Below are positions 1 to 9,181 of a DNA stretch of 64,000 nucleotides, in pieces; position 1 is the stretch's first letter; each line of letters starts with the position of its first letter. Location of the stretch: positions 1-64,000 of the forward strand of contig NZ_JADQDC010000011.1 of NCBI RefSeq assembly GCF_015694345.1, given 5' to 3'. The notes under the pieces are model-generated. The model saw only the letters and a program-made list of their open reading frames with translations, made no database searches and was not told the DNA's origin. This DNA is from Novosphingobium jiangmenense. Lineage in GTDB: Bacteria; Pseudomonadota; Alphaproteobacteria; Sphingomonadales; Sphingomonadaceae. A program made the position numbers and the translations under genes.

Positions 1-140
1 GCGGTAATGCCCGCCCCGGTCTCGACAGCCACCGTGGCCCCGAGGGCAATGAACTTCTTCACGGTTTCCGGCGATGCCGAAACCCTGCTCTCCCCCGTCG
101 CCCGTTCCCGAAGGACGGCGATCTTCACGGACAAAGCCAT
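1..140 (-). CDS. pntA: NAD(P) transhydrogenase subunit alpha, N-terminal fragment cut by the window edge
   Basis: Only the first 46 codons are inside the window. The translation begins MALSVKIAVLRE and continues through SPETVKKFIALG and VAVETGAG, the characteristic start of the proton-translocating transhydrogenase alpha subunit (and of the related alanine dehydrogenases). An AGGAG at 147-151 lies 6 bases before the ATG at 138-140; an ATG directly before it (141-143) would be only 3 bases away, so the second was chosen. The enzyme couples hydride transfer between NADH and NADP+ to the proton gradient at the inner membrane. It lies downstream of the BVMO on the same strand but looks like a housekeeping gene bordering the catabolic region. 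Confidence 0.75.
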   Translation of the reverse strand, partial: MALSVKIAVLRERATGESRVSASPETVKKFIALGATVAVETGAGIT

Positions 141-221
141 CATGAACTCCTGCGAACTATACGCGCGAAAGCTAGCTGCTCTGTACATTATCCAGCGCGC
201 AGATCCGGGACACGCGAAGCC

Positions 222-1676
222 CTAGGCCCAGCGGTACTCCTCTGGCACAGGCCGGGCCATCGCCTCGGCAAAGGCGTCATAGCTCCATGGCCAGGTCAGC
301 GGCACGCCGTCCTTGTCGAGATACCAACTGGTGCAGCCCGAGCCGAAGATCGTCTGCCGCGCCGCCTCGGTGCGGCGACGGTCGTAGTCGGCATGGGCTT
401 CGGCTGTCGGCTCTACCGTCCGCGCTTCGCCCTGCAGTATCGGTTCCATCAACTGCGCCAGATAGTCCCATTGCCTCTCGGCGATATCGATGAGCGAGAA
501 GTTGCCGACCGGCCCCGTCGGTCCGTTGAGCATGAAGAAGTTGGGAAAGCCGGGCAGCGTCACCGCGTAATGGGCAGTCGGTCGCTCCTTCCAGAAATCG
601 TCAAGATCGGCCCCCTCTGCGCCCTTCACCGTCGTCGGCCGGATGAAGCGGTCGGCGCGGAAGCCGGTTGCCAGGACGATCACATCGAGCGGATGGAAAG
701 TGCCATCCTTCATGCGGATACCTTCGGGTTCGACGCGCTCGATCTGCCCAACTTCAACATCGACATCGGGCTTCTGCACCGCGTCGTAATAGCTCCACGA
801 ATAGATCAGCCGCTTGCAGGCCGCCCGATAGTTCGGGCGCAGCTTCTCCCGCAGCGCCGGGTCGCGCACCGATTCCTCGAGGTTGCGGCTGCAAAGCTCC
901 TCGATCTCGCGCATCGCCGGGCTGTCGGGATCGACGATGGCGGAATTGAAGCGGCGGATGCCGTTCCAGTAATCGTCACCGAACCGGATTGCATCGATGC
1001 GGTCGGGATCGGCGCGAAAGGCAGCGCGGTCTTCGTCCGAATAGGCGAACTGCTGCACGGGCATCACCCATTGCGGAGACCGCTGGAAGTGCACCAGGCT
1101 CGAGGCCACGTCGGCCAGCGCCGTCACGATCTGAACGCCGGTCGAACCGTTGCCGATGATCCCGATCCGCTTCCCTTCCAGCGCCACGCTGTCGTCCCAG
1201 CGCGCGGAGTGGAACATCGCGCCAGCGAAGCTTTCCTTGCCGGGGATTGCCGGATCGTTGATGTGATGAAGCACGCCTGAAGCTGCGATGACGATGTCCG
1301 CGCTGTCCTGGGCTCCATCGGCCAGGGTCACCTGCCAGCGAGAGCCATCCCATTCGCAGGCGGTGACTTCGTGGTTCAGCCAGATGAAATCGCGCACCGC
1401 AAAATCATCGATCACCTTCTCGAAGTAGGCCTTTATCTCGGGCCCCGGTGCATAGAATGCGCTCCAGTCGGCATGGGGCGCAAAGCTGTAGGTGTAGCAG
1501 TGCGCAGGCACGTCGCAGGTCAGGCCGGGATAGCGGTTCTCACGCCAGGTGCCGCCGATTGAACTGCCCTTTTCATAGACCACGAAATCGGTCTGCCCCG
1601 CCTCCTTCAGCCGGATGGCCGCCAGAATGCCGGACATGCCCGCACCGATCACGATGAAACGACGTTTTGCAGTCAT
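222..1676 (-). CDS. Flavin-containing monooxygenase, Baeyer-Villiger type
   Basis: This 484-residue protein should insert one oxygen atom into a ketone to give an ester or lactone, using FAD and NADPH. The FAD fold GAGMSG is at residues 11-16, the BVMO fingerprint F-x-G-x3-H-x3-W spans residues 150-160 (followed by D rather than P), and a second nucleotide-binding motif GNGSTG is at 175-180. The start codon overlaps the stop of the E2 gene as ATGA, so the gene is the fourth member of the E1alpha-E1beta-E2-BVMO operon and is probably translationally coupled. Its place in an operon with a 2-oxo-acid dehydrogenase, and opposite an operon with an alpha/beta hydrolase that could open the lactone, suggests ring cleavage of an alicyclic ketone. 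The substrate is unknown. Confidence 0.88.
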   Translation of the reverse strand: MTAKRRFIVIGAGMSGILAAIRLKEAGQTDFVVYEKGSSIGGTWRENRYPGLTCDVPAHCYTYSFAPHADWSAFYAPGPEIKAYFEKVIDDFAVRDFIWLNHEVTACEWDGSRWQVTLADGAQDSADIVIAASGVLHHINDPAIPGKESFAGAMFHSARWDDSVALEGKRIGIIGNGSTGVQIVTALADVASSLVHFQRSPQWVMPVQQFAYSDEDRAAFRADPDRIDAIRFGDDYWNGIRRFNSAIVDPDSPAMREIEELCSRNLEESVRDPALREKLRPNYRAACKRLIYSWSYYDAVQKPDVDVEVGQIERVEPEGIRMKDGTFHPLDVIVLATGFRADRFIRPTTVKGAEGADLDDFWKERPTAHYAVTLPGFPNFFMLNGPTGPVGNFSLIDIAERQWDYLAQLMEPILQGEARTVEPTAEAHADYDRRRTEAARQTIFGSGCTSWYLDKDGVPLTWPWSYDAFAEAMARPVPEEYRWA

Positions 1677-2926
1677 AGCGATTCAATCCGGGACTTTAGA
1701 GTGTTGAGGAAACGGATCACCGAGCCGCCGTCAAGCGCACGGTGATCGAAGGAAAGCGATGCCCGGATCACTGGCCTGACTGCCATCGCCCAGTCCTCGC
1801 CATGACGGACGGCAACGGGCGCGCGCACGATCCCGGGCAAGCCGAGCAGGGCCACCTGCGGCGGGTTGAGCAGCGCCTCGGCCCGGATGACCGGGCCGAT
1901 CGAGCCTGGATTGGAGATCGTGAAGGAGCCCCCTTCCATTTCCTCGGGACGCAGCTGGCCTGCACGGGCCCTTGCGGCAAGGTCGGCGATGGCCTGAGTC
2001 AGTCCAAGCGGGCTGAGGCGTTCGGCATGGCGGATGACGGGTACGACCAATCCATCCGCTGCGTCCACCGCTATGCCGAGATGCACCGAACGGAACGCCA
2101 CCATCGCATCATCGCGCCAGTGCGCGTTGAGACGGGGATGCTCGATTAGCGCCGAGGTTGCCGCGTGCGCGATCAGGCCTAAAACGGATGTCCCCGCTCC
2201 CTGTGGCGACTTGCGAAACGCCATCAGCGCGCCAAGGTCGATCTCCATGTCCGCCGTCAGCGTCGGGATCGACGCGGCAAGCGACATGCGCTGGGCAATC
2301 GTGCGACGGCGCATCGTGTGCGGCACAAGCTCGCCGTCCTCGGCGACCGGTGCCGAAACGGCCGGCGGCAGTGGCGGCACCGCCGGAGCAGCGAGCGGCG
2401 CTTTCACCTGACCCGCATCGCGCGCGGCCAGCACGTCGCTGCCACCGATCTTTCCGCCAAGGCCTGTCCCGTTGACCTGAGCCAGATCGACACCGAACTG
2501 CGCGGCAAGCCGCCGGGCCAGCGGCGAGACTTTGCGTCCCACGGCCGCAGCACGCGGAAGTGGCCGAACATCGGCGGAAGGAACTGCACCAATCGCCGGA
2601 GTGCTGACGACGTTCGTTGGCTGCGCTGCCGAGACGTCTTTGGGCGCTGCGTCTTGCCCGAGCGCCTTGGCGATGGCCGTGGGCATGGTGCCTGGCGCGG
2701 CCCAGACGCCGACCTTGTCGCCAACCTTGAACTCCTCGCCTTCGCTGGCTGTTCGTTTCGCCAGAACCCCCGCCGCATCCGCCTCGACCTCGACGGTGGT
2801 CTTGTCGGTCTCGACTTCGTAGAGAATTTGCCCAACCTCGAACGTTTCGCCCTCGGCCACGCGCCAGTTGAGCAGGCGCGCGTTCTCGACCGAGCCCATG
2901 CGAGGAATGCAAAGGTCATTCAACAT
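1673..2926 (-). CDS. 2-oxo-acid dehydrogenase E2, dihydrolipoamide acyltransferase
   Basis: The 417-residue protein has the standard E2 order: an N-terminal lipoyl domain with the lipoylated lysine in ETDKTTVEVEA (K42), an Ala/Pro-rich linker, a peripheral subunit-binding domain around SPLARRLAAQFGVD, and a C-terminal acyltransferase domain ending with the catalytic HRALDGG. It accepts the acyl group from E1 and passes it to CoA. The ATG at 2924-2926 is preceded by GAAGG eight bases upstream; an in-frame GTG at 2935 lies inside that ribosome site and was rejected. It lies 11 bases after the E1beta stop. No E3 (lipoamide dehydrogenase) gene is in the window, so E3 is presumably shared with housekeeping complexes. 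Confidence 0.9.
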   Translation of the reverse strand: MLNDLCIPRMGSVENARLLNWRVAEGETFEVGQILYEVETDKTTVEVEADAAGVLAKRTASEGEEFKVGDKVGVWAAPGTMPTAIAKALGQDAAPKDVSAAQPTNVVSTPAIGAVPSADVRPLPRAAAVGRKVSPLARRLAAQFGVDLAQVNGTGLGGKIGGSDVLAARDAGQVKAPLAAPAVPPLPPAVSAPVAEDGELVPHTMRRRTIAQRMSLAASIPTLTADMEIDLGALMAFRKSPQGAGTSVLGLIAHAATSALIEHPRLNAHWRDDAMVAFRSVHLGIAVDAADGLVVPVIRHAERLSPLGLTQAIADLAARARAGQLRPEEMEGGSFTISNPGSIGPVIRAEALLNPPQVALLGLPGIVRAPVAVRHGEDWAMAVRPVIRASLSFDHRALDGGSVIRFLNTLKSRIESL

Positions 2927-2937
2927 GGCGCGCACCT

Positions 2938-3921
2938 TCAGATCGCGGCCAGTCGACGCGCTTCGGCGGCGATGGCATCGACGGAGGGAATTGCCGCCTG
3001 TTCAAGCTCGGCGATCTGGCAAAGCGGAAAGTCCTTGGCTCCCAGCCTGAGTACCGGCGCTTCGAGATCGAAGAAGGCCCGCTCTTGGATCTGCGCGGCG
3101 ATTTCCGCACCCGGCCCCGCAGTCCGGAAAGCCTCATGCACGACCATCGCGCGATGCGTGCGGGTCACCGATTCAAGCGCGTGGTCCCAATCCAGCGGGA
3201 CAAGGGTCCGCAGATCGACGATTTCCGCGTCAATGCCCTCGCCCGCCAACCGCTCCGCCGCTTCCAGCGCGCGCGGCACCATGGAACCGTAGGTCAGGAT
3301 GGTGAGATCCTGTCCGGCCCGGCGCGTCGCCGCCTTGCCGATGGGCACGACGAAATCGGGATCGAGTGGCACGTCCGACCGCGTCCAACCGAGCCCTTGC
3401 ACCGAATGGAACAGGACGGGGTTCGGTTCGCGCAGAGCGGCCTTCATCAGGCCCTTGGCATCCGCCGCCGTCGAAGGAACGACGACCTTGAGCCCGGGGA
3501 AATGCATGCCCAGCACCTCGGTGCAGGACGAATGCTCCGGCCCCGCTCCGCCCATCGCACCGATGGGGAAGATGATGACGGCGGTCATCGGCACGTCGAG
3601 CCCGTGCATGTAACGCCACTTGGCCAGCTTGTGGTAGATTTCGTCGCCCGCGATCAGCGCGAAGTCGCCGAAACCCATGTTGATCACCGGCTTCATGCCG
3701 GCAATCGCGGCGCCCGCCGCAAGGCCGGCCTCGAAGGCCTCGGCAATGCCGCAATCGAGCACGCGATCCGTTCCGAATTCGGCGACCAGCCCCTTTTCCA
3801 TCCCGAACCAGCCGCCGGTAACGACGCCCTGACCCATGATGAAGATGCTGTCGTTGCGGCGCATTTCCTCGACAAGGCCCAGCCCCATCGCCGCGTTGTA
3901 GCCCATCACCTCATGCGACAT
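2938..3921 (-). CDS. 2-oxo-acid dehydrogenase E1 component, beta subunit
   Basis: A 327-residue transketolase-like beta subunit, of normal family length, that pairs with E1alpha in the thiamine-diphosphate decarboxylation of a 2-oxo acid. Recognisable stretches include VLDCGIAEAFEAGLAAGAA and the C-terminal transketolase domain (TILTYGSMVPRALEAAERL). The open frame extends 44 codons further upstream, but that extension lies within the E1alpha gene; the ATG at 3919-3921 has a GAGAGGGA purine stretch before it and gives the family-typical start MSHEVMGYNAAM. It overlaps the end of E1alpha by 11 bases. The substrate is not predictable; acetoin-, branched-chain- and pyruvate-type enzymes share this architecture. 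Confidence 0.9.
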   Translation of the reverse strand: MSHEVMGYNAAMGLGLVEEMRRNDSIFIMGQGVVTGGWFGMEKGLVAEFGTDRVLDCGIAEAFEAGLAAGAAIAGMKPVINMGFGDFALIAGDEIYHKLAKWRYMHGLDVPMTAVIIFPIGAMGGAGPEHSSCTEVLGMHFPGLKVVVPSTAADAKGLMKAALREPNPVLFHSVQGLGWTRSDVPLDPDFVVPIGKAATRRAGQDLTILTYGSMVPRALEAAERLAGEGIDAEIVDLRTLVPLDWDHALESVTRTHRAMVVHEAFRTAGPGAEIAAQIQERAFFDLEAPVLRLGAKDFPLCQIAELEQAAIPSVDAIAAEARRLAAI

Positions 3922-4858
3922 GGTAGAGATCCCTCTCGATGACCGACACATCGGCCTCGGGCGCGGCCTTCGCTGCTTCGTAAGCTGCGGCAACTTCGGC
4001 ATCGGCCTGCTCGATGATGCGCGCGGCGGCGTTGCCGGAAAGGCGCGCCGCAAGAATGTCCACCGGGTCGCGATAGTCTTTCAGATAATCGGGATCGCGG
4101 TAGTGCTGGGGATCGCCGGCGTAGTGACCATGCTTGCGGGTAACCTTGGCCTCGATAAGCGTCGGCCCTTCGCCTGCCCGGGCCCGGGCCGCCGCTTCGC
4201 TGGTCGCTTCATAGACGGCAATGGCATCCTGACCGTCCACCACCACGCCCGGGATGCCATAGCCCTTGGCGAGGTTGGCGATATCCGCGCTTGCCGAAAC
4301 CTGTTCGGTGCGGGTGCCCACCAGCAGACCGTTGTTCTCGCAGAAATAGATCAGCGGCAGCTTCCACGCCACCGCGTGCATCATGGTTTCATGGAATGTA
4401 CCGCGCGAGGCGGTGCCGTCCCCGAAATCGGCAATGCTCACCCGGCCATCCTTGCGGATTTTCGAGGCCAGCGCCGAGCCCGCCGCGAGCGGATAGACCG
4501 AACCGAGCGTTGCTCCTTCGCCCATGATGCCAAGGCTATAGTCGGCCCAGTGCGGGACCCCGCCACCCTTGCCACGCGTCGCCCCGTTCATCTTGCCAAG
4601 AAGGTCTCCCAGGATCGGCAGCGGGTCCATACCCTTGCCGATGGCCCAGGCGCAGCCGCGGCCCTGATACCAGACGTAGTCGTCATGACGCAGCGCAGCA
4701 GTCGCGCCTATCGGGGCCGCCTCCTGCCCTTCGCCCGGATGCCACCAGCCGGAAAAGCGCTCCTCGCGCGTGTGGCGCAGCATCAATCGCTCGATGGCAC
4801 GCGATACCGCCATGCGATGGAACATCTGCTCCAGCAGCGCAGATTCAGGCGCGGGCAT
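3911..4858 (-). CDS. 2-oxo-acid dehydrogenase E1 component, alpha subunit
   Basis: The 315-residue protein carries the thiamine-diphosphate motif from GDG (residues 146-148) to the paired asparagines of CENN (175-176). The N-terminal part has GWWHPGEGQEA and the loop GKGGGVPHWADY, as in acetoin and pyruvate dehydrogenase E1 alpha chains. The start at 4856-4858 (MPAPES) is preceded by GGGAGAG; a TTG 21 bases upstream is possible but lacks such a site. It is the first gene of a four-gene operon with E1beta, E2 and the BVMO. The operon diverges from the OYE operon, and the 222-bp gap between them carries a 42-bp Lrp-type dyad, so both may be controlled together. Confidence 0.9.
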   Translation of the reverse strand: MPAPESALLEQMFHRMAVSRAIERLMLRHTREERFSGWWHPGEGQEAAPIGATAALRHDDYVWYQGRGCAWAIGKGMDPLPILGDLLGKMNGATRGKGGGVPHWADYSLGIMGEGATLGSVYPLAAGSALASKIRKDGRVSIADFGDGTASRGTFHETMMHAVAWKLPLIYFCENNGLLVGTRTEQVSASADIANLAKGYGIPGVVVDGQDAIAVYEATSEAAARARAGEGPTLIEAKVTRKHGHYAGDPQHYRDPDYLKDYRDPVDILAARLSGNAAARIIEQADAEVAAAYEAAKAAPEADVSVIERDLYHVA

Positions 4859-4921
4859 CTTCACTCTCCCAGCTTGCAATCACGAAACGGCTTTCGCCCC
4901 GTTCACATGCAGCTTGGAAAT

Positions 4922-4963
4922 ACGCATTTCGTTAAAACTGTCAACATGGACCACATTTTGCGT
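4922..4963. promoter_or_regulatory. Lrp-type dyad, site A, between E1alpha and the OYE operon
   Basis: Half-sites ACGCATTT (4922-4929) and TTTTGCGT (4956-4963) are separated by 26 bp, giving 42 bp in total, exactly the geometry of sites B and C. The right half is perfect and the left half matches at six of eight positions. It lies in the divergent promoter region of two operons. A further half-site-like GTCGCAAAAC is at 5024-5033. The assignment to the Lrp/AsnC proteins encoded at 12.2-13.1 kb is inferred. Confidence 0.6.
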
Positions 4964-5060
4964 AGCGATTCTTCGATCATCATAGCGCTTTATGATTGAG
5001 AAAGGCGCCAGACCTCGATATGTCGTCGCAAAACACATCCGCATCACGCGGGAGAGAACG

Positions 5061-5084
5061 ATGTCGAGGCAATTTCTGTCATGA
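5061..5084 (+). other. Possible seven-codon leader ORF coupled to the OYE gene
   Basis: An ATG at 5061 has a strong GGAGAG ribosome site at 5051-5056 and opens a seven-codon frame (MSRQFLS) whose stop overlaps the start codon of the OYE gene as ATGA. The OYE start itself has only a distant GAGG. The ribosomes that translate the OYE gene may therefore arrive by termination-reinitiation from this mini-ORF. It could be chance; no attenuator hairpin was recognised. Confidence 0.3.
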
Positions 5085-7216
5085 GTCAACGCAGTTACCG
5101 CCACCTCCTGAGTCCGGGCCGAATCAACAAGCTTGAACTCAGGAACCGCATCTTCTTCTCGCCGATGGGCTCCAATCTGGCGGAAGAGGACGGCTCGGTC
5201 GGAGAGCGTCTGCGGACGTACTACGTGGCGCGTGCGAAAGGCGGCGCTGCGCTGGTAACCATGGGGTCGGTCTCTGTCGGCTTTCCGGAAGGGGCGAGCA
5301 ACTGGCGGCAGGAAGCGATCAGCGACGACCGTTTCCTTCCCGGCTTGAAGCAATTGGCCAACGAAGTGCACGAACATGGCGCAAAGCTCTGCGTCCAGCT
5401 CCATCACGGCGGGCTCGTGGCGATGACCGACATGCTCGACGGGCGTCCGGTTGCCTGCCCCAATCCGCCGCCAGCATCGAAAGACTCGGGCGATTTCCTC
5501 GATGTCATGCTGCCCGAGGAGCAGGCGAAGTTCTTCGAACCCTACGCCAAGATGGGCGAAGTCCGGTACAATTCGCTGGACGAGGCGGGCATCGACCACA
5601 TCGTCGATCTCTTCGCCCGCGCAGCCGATCGAGCGGTGCGCGCCGGGATCGACGCGGTCGAGATCCACGCCGGCCATGGCTACATCTTCTCGACGTTCCT
5701 TTCGCCGGCTTACAACCATCGCACTGACGCCTATGGTGGCTCGGTCGAGAACCGTGCGCGCCTGCTGATCAGGACCATCCGGGCCGTGCGCGCCGCAGTG
5801 GGCCCCGACTATCCAGTGTGGATGCGGTTCGACAGTCAGGAATTCCTGATGGACTACGGGATCACGCTGCAGGACGCCGTCACCGTGGCCCGTCTTGCCG
5901 AGGAAGCGGGGCTCGACGCCATCCACGTTTCGGCGCACGGCGATGGCAATTACGGCCGGACCTATTCGACCGGCCACGCGACCGACATGCCCAACGGCTT
6001 TGTCGTCAACGCCGAAGCGATCAAGGCTGCCGTCTCGATCCCGGTGATCTGCCCCGGCCGGATCGAACCGGAGGACGCCGACCGCTTCATCGCGCAGGGC
6101 AAGCTCGATTTCGTCACGATGGGCCGCAAGCTGCTTGCCGATCCCGAGCTGCCCAACAAGCTCGCTGCGGGCAAGCCGGACACCGTACGCCCCTGCGTCT
6201 ATTGCTACACCTGCATCAGCGCCATCTTCAATTCGAGCCACATCATGTGTGCGGTCAACCCGCTGACCGGACACGAGACCGAGCGCCAGCCGGTGCCGTC
6301 GCCGCGTCGCAAGACCGTGCTCGTCGTGGGCGGCGGGCCCGGCGGCATGGCGGCCGCGCGGGACCTGGCCGACAAGGGGCACAAGGTCATCCTGTGCGAG
6401 GCGACCGACCGTCTTGGCGGAACCGCGCAATTCGCCTCGGTGGCCTACGCCCCGAACCAGCGCATCGTGGACTGGCTCAAGCGCGAGATCGCCTCACGCG
6501 ACATTGAAGTCCGCCTGGATACCCGCGCCACGCCTGATCTTGCCCGTTCGCTCCAGGCCGATGAAGTCGTCGTCGCCACTGGCGCGAGGCGCGACATGCC
6601 GCCCATTCCCGGAGCGGAGCGCAACTTCGTGTTTTCGGGCGATGACATGCGCAATCTTGTTCTCGGCCAGAACCTTGATGCTCTCGCTGCCAAGACCAGC
6701 CCGGGCACCCGTCTTGCGATGAAGCTGGGGAAGTTGACCGGCCTGACCAAGCGCCTGCCGCTGCTCCGCCTCGGTTCGAAGGCATGGATGCCGCTGGGCG
6801 AGCACGTCGTCATCATTGGCGGCGAACTGGTCGGGCTGGAACTGGCCGAATTTCTCGCCCATCGCGGCCGCAAGGTGACCGTGCTCGAGGAATCTCCCCG
6901 CGTCGGCAAGGGCATACCGCTCGTTCGCCGCTTCCGCGCGGTTGACGACTGCCACGACCTCGGCGTCGCAATGCTGACCGAGACGAACAACTTCCGGATT
7001 GGCGACAATGCCGTAACCTACAGCAACGCCCACGGACAGGAGCGGACCTTGCGCGCCGACACCGTCATCGTCGCAATGGGTGCCACCGGGGACGAAAGTC
7101 TTGCCGACCAGATGAAGGCCGCCGGGCTGCCGGTCCACGCCATCGGCGATTGCACGGGCGTCGGCTACATCGAAGGCGCGATGCGCGACGCGGCCTTGGC
7201 CACGCGGACAATATGA
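5081..7216 (+). CDS. OYE-family NADH:flavin oxidoreductase, 2,4-dienoyl-CoA reductase-like
   Basis: A 711-residue two-domain enzyme. Residues 1-370 form an FMN-binding OYE barrel (IHAGHGYIFSTFLSPAYN, SVENRARLL). Four cysteines at 372, 375, 378 and 390 (CVYCYTC then C) should bind an iron-sulfur cluster; the spacing is C-x2-C-x2-C-x11-C, whereas FadH-type enzymes usually have three residues before the third cysteine. The rest is an FAD/NAD(P)-binding module starting VLVVGGGPGGMAAA. Such enzymes reduce conjugated double bonds of enones or dienoyl-CoA, including steroid and bile acid enones in gut bacteria. It is the first gene of a five-gene operon (OYE, MFS, SDR, hydrolase, DUF1214) preceded by Lrp-type site A. 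Its substrate is unknown. Confidence 0.9.
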   Translation: MSQRSYRHLLSPGRINKLELRNRIFFSPMGSNLAEEDGSVGERLRTYYVARAKGGAALVTMGSVSVGFPEGASNWRQEAISDDRFLPGLKQLANEVHEHGAKLCVQLHHGGLVAMTDMLDGRPVACPNPPPASKDSGDFLDVMLPEEQAKFFEPYAKMGEVRYNSLDEAGIDHIVDLFARAADRAVRAGIDAVEIHAGHGYIFSTFLSPAYNHRTDAYGGSVENRARLLIRTIRAVRAAVGPDYPVWMRFDSQEFLMDYGITLQDAVTVARLAEEAGLDAIHVSAHGDGNYGRTYSTGHATDMPNGFVVNAEAIKAAVSIPVICPGRIEPEDADRFIAQGKLDFVTMGRKLLADPELPNKLAAGKPDTVRPCVYCYTCISAIFNSSHIMCAVNPLTGHETERQPVPSPRRKTVLVVGGGPGGMAAARDLADKGHKVILCEATDRLGGTAQFASVAYAPNQRIVDWLKREIASRDIEVRLDTRATPDLARSLQADEVVVATGARRDMPPIPGAERNFVFSGDDMRNLVLGQNLDALAAKTSPGTRLAMKLGKLTGLTKRLPLLRLGSKAWMPLGEHVVIIGGELVGLELAEFLAHRGRKVTVLEESPRVGKGIPLVRRFRAVDDCHDLGVAMLTETNNFRIGDNAVTYSNAHGQERTLRADTVIVAMGATGDESLADQMKAAGLPVHAIGDCTGVGYIEGAMRDAALATRTI

Positions 7217-8415
7217 CCGTGGACGCACCTCAGTCTTCTGATCGAAACGGCGGCGCTCTCGTCGCTGCGGTCTGCGTGGCGGGACCTGCACTCGTCGCGC
7301 TCATCCCGATGGCAGCGGCGCCCGCCCTTGTCGCCATGGCCGCGCATTTCGGGCAGAGTGCAGGCAGCGAGCTGTTCTCGCAGATCGTGATGACCTTGCC
7401 CGCCGCAATGCTGATCCTTGCCGCGCCGCTGGCTGGGATCCTGGCCAACCGCATCGGCCAGCGTGCGGTTCTGCTGGGTTCGCTTGTCCTCTATGTGATC
7501 GGCGGCGCCGGCGTACTTGCGATCACCAGCGAAACGGCGCTTCTCGCCTTGCGGCTGCTGCTGGGGATCGCAGGCGGGGGCGTACTGACGTCGAGCCTCG
7601 GACTGATCGGCGACCATTTCTCGGGCCATGCCCGTGAAAAGGTGCTGGGATGGGCCACCTCCTTGTCGTCGCTGCTCGCGGCGCTGGCGCTCGTCTTCGG
7701 CGGTTTTCTGGTGGACTTGGGCGGATGGCAGGCGCCGTTCGCTCTCTATCTGCTTGGCTTACCGACGTTGCTGATCGCCTTGCTGGTCATCCGCAACGTT
7801 CCCCGCCAAGTCCACCCAAAGGAAGAGAAAGGCGCGCTGGCAGAACTGGCGCGCATCTGGCCCTATTACCTGCTTCTGATCCTCCTCACGCTAGGCATGT
7901 TCACGCCTGCGATCCAGGCTGGCTTCCTGCTGGCTGAGCGCGGCATGGCCAGCGCGCAGATGATCGGCACGGTGATTGCCGCCACGTCGATCGTCGCGAT
8001 GATCACAGCATGGTCCTTCGGCTACTTGCGCAGCCGCATCGGCCTTCACGGATTCCTCGTGATCGACGCCACCTCGATGGGCCTTGGCATCCTCATCATC
8101 GGCCTTGCAACACAGACATGGCAGGTCTTTGCCGGGTGTTGCCTTGTCGGCATCGGCGCAGGCATGTCGGAACCGGCCATCGCCTCGCTGATCTTTCGCA
8201 AGGCACCGCCCTTCGTCCACGCGGTGGCCATGGGCGTGATCGTCAGCGCGCTCAATGCCGGACAGTTCCTGAACCCCCTGGCTTTCGACGTTCTGCGCAA
8301 CCTCGGCGGCCTGTCCAGCGCCTTCGTCGGCTTTGCCGTAGTACTCCTCGCCGCTGCGGCCTTTGTCGCACTGCGCAATCGCGGCGATCTCGTTGAAAGG
8401 ACACCACAGCCATGA
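7213..8415 (+). CDS. MFS transporter
   Basis: A 400-residue, very hydrophobic inner-membrane protein with about 12 predicted transmembrane segments. The usual major-facilitator signature between helices 2 and 3 is seen as GILANRIGQRAVLLG. The start ATG overlaps the stop of the OYE gene as ATGA; the open frame extends 21 codons upstream but only within that gene. It probably imports the pathway substrate or an intermediate, or exports a toxic one, since it is translationally coupled to a reductase and an SDR. No substrate can be assigned from sequence. Confidence 0.85.
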   Translation: MTVDAPQSSDRNGGALVAAVCVAGPALVALIPMAAAPALVAMAAHFGQSAGSELFSQIVMTLPAAMLILAAPLAGILANRIGQRAVLLGSLVLYVIGGAGVLAITSETALLALRLLLGIAGGGVLTSSLGLIGDHFSGHAREKVLGWATSLSSLLAALALVFGGFLVDLGGWQAPFALYLLGLPTLLIALLVIRNVPRQVHPKEEKGALAELARIWPYYLLLILLTLGMFTPAIQAGFLLAERGMASAQMIGTVIAATSIVAMITAWSFGYLRSRIGLHGFLVIDATSMGLGILIIGLATQTWQVFAGCCLVGIGAGMSEPAIASLIFRKAPPFVHAVAMGVIVSALNAGQFLNPLAFDVLRNLGGLSSAFVGFAVVLLAAAAFVALRNRGDLVERTPQP

Positions 8416-9173
8416 CCCCTCGTTTCACCGGAAAGCGCGTGCTGCTTAGCGGCGGCGCATCCGGCATCGGCCGGGCCACCGCAGAGCGCTTCGCCGCAGA
8501 AGGCGCGCGGCTTGCCATCGGCGATGTCGACCTGGCGGGCGCGAATGCAGTGGCGGACACACTCGGCGGGGTGGCCTTTGCCTACGACGCGCGCGACCCT
8601 GCCGCCGCAGTGAAACTCGTCGATGATGCCACAGGTGCTCTTGGCGGCATCGATATCCTGCTCAACGTCGCAGGCATCATGGCGTGGGGACGGTTCGAGG
8701 AGACCGCGCCGGAAGTCTGGCAACGCACGCTCGACATCAACCTGTCCGGCCCATTCTATCTGATCCAGGCCGCAATCGGCCAGCTGAAGCATAGCAAGGG
8801 CAATATCGTCAGCGTGGCGTCGGCAGGCGGCCTGCATCCGGTCTATGGCACATCGGCATATGGCGTCAGCAAGGCCGGGGTCATTGCCGTCACCCAGGCG
8901 GCCAGCCTCGAGTTTGCCCGCTATGGCGTGCGGGTCAACGCCGTAGCGCCCGGGGGCGTCGCCACGCCCATGCACGAAAAATCGACCGCAGGCGGCGGCG
9001 TCGATCCGGCGATCTTCGCGGAAGCTGCGGGACGCAACATGCCCAAGCTTACCGACCGGCCCGCCTGCACGCCCGAGGAAGTGGCAGCGGCCATCGCCTA
9101 CCTCGCAAGTGACGAGGCGCGCTACGCCACCGGCACCGTTCTGGTGCTGGATGGCGGGCAGATCACCGGCTGA
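8412..9173 (+). CDS. SDR-family NAD(P)-dependent oxidoreductase
   Basis: Classical short-chain dehydrogenase of 253 residues. The cofactor motif GGASGIGRA is at about 14-22, and the catalytic Ser137, Tyr150 and Lys154 are in SVASAGG and YGVSK. An acidic residue after the second strand (GDVDLAG) favours NAD. The C-terminus VLVLDGGQITG is normal for the family. It overlaps the MFS gene by 4 bases (ATGA). It would oxidise a secondary alcohol or reduce a ketone in the OYE pathway. Confidence 0.9.
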   Translation: MTPRFTGKRVLLSGGASGIGRATAERFAAEGARLAIGDVDLAGANAVADTLGGVAFAYDARDPAAAVKLVDDATGALGGIDILLNVAGIMAWGRFEETAPEVWQRTLDINLSGPFYLIQAAIGQLKHSKGNIVSVASAGGLHPVYGTSAYGVSKAGVIAVTQAASLEFARYGVRVNAVAPGGVATPMHEKSTAGGGVDPAIFAEAAGRNMPKLTDRPACTPEEVAAAIAYLASDEARYATGTVLVLDGGQITG

Positions 9174-9181
9174 GTCCGCAT

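Noticed and set aside
4880..6430. Long open frame (516 codons) on the minus strand opposite the OYE gene
   Set aside because: It lacks any family motif and is the mirror of a high-GC gene with strong third-position bias; the plus strand carries clear FMN and FAD motifs.
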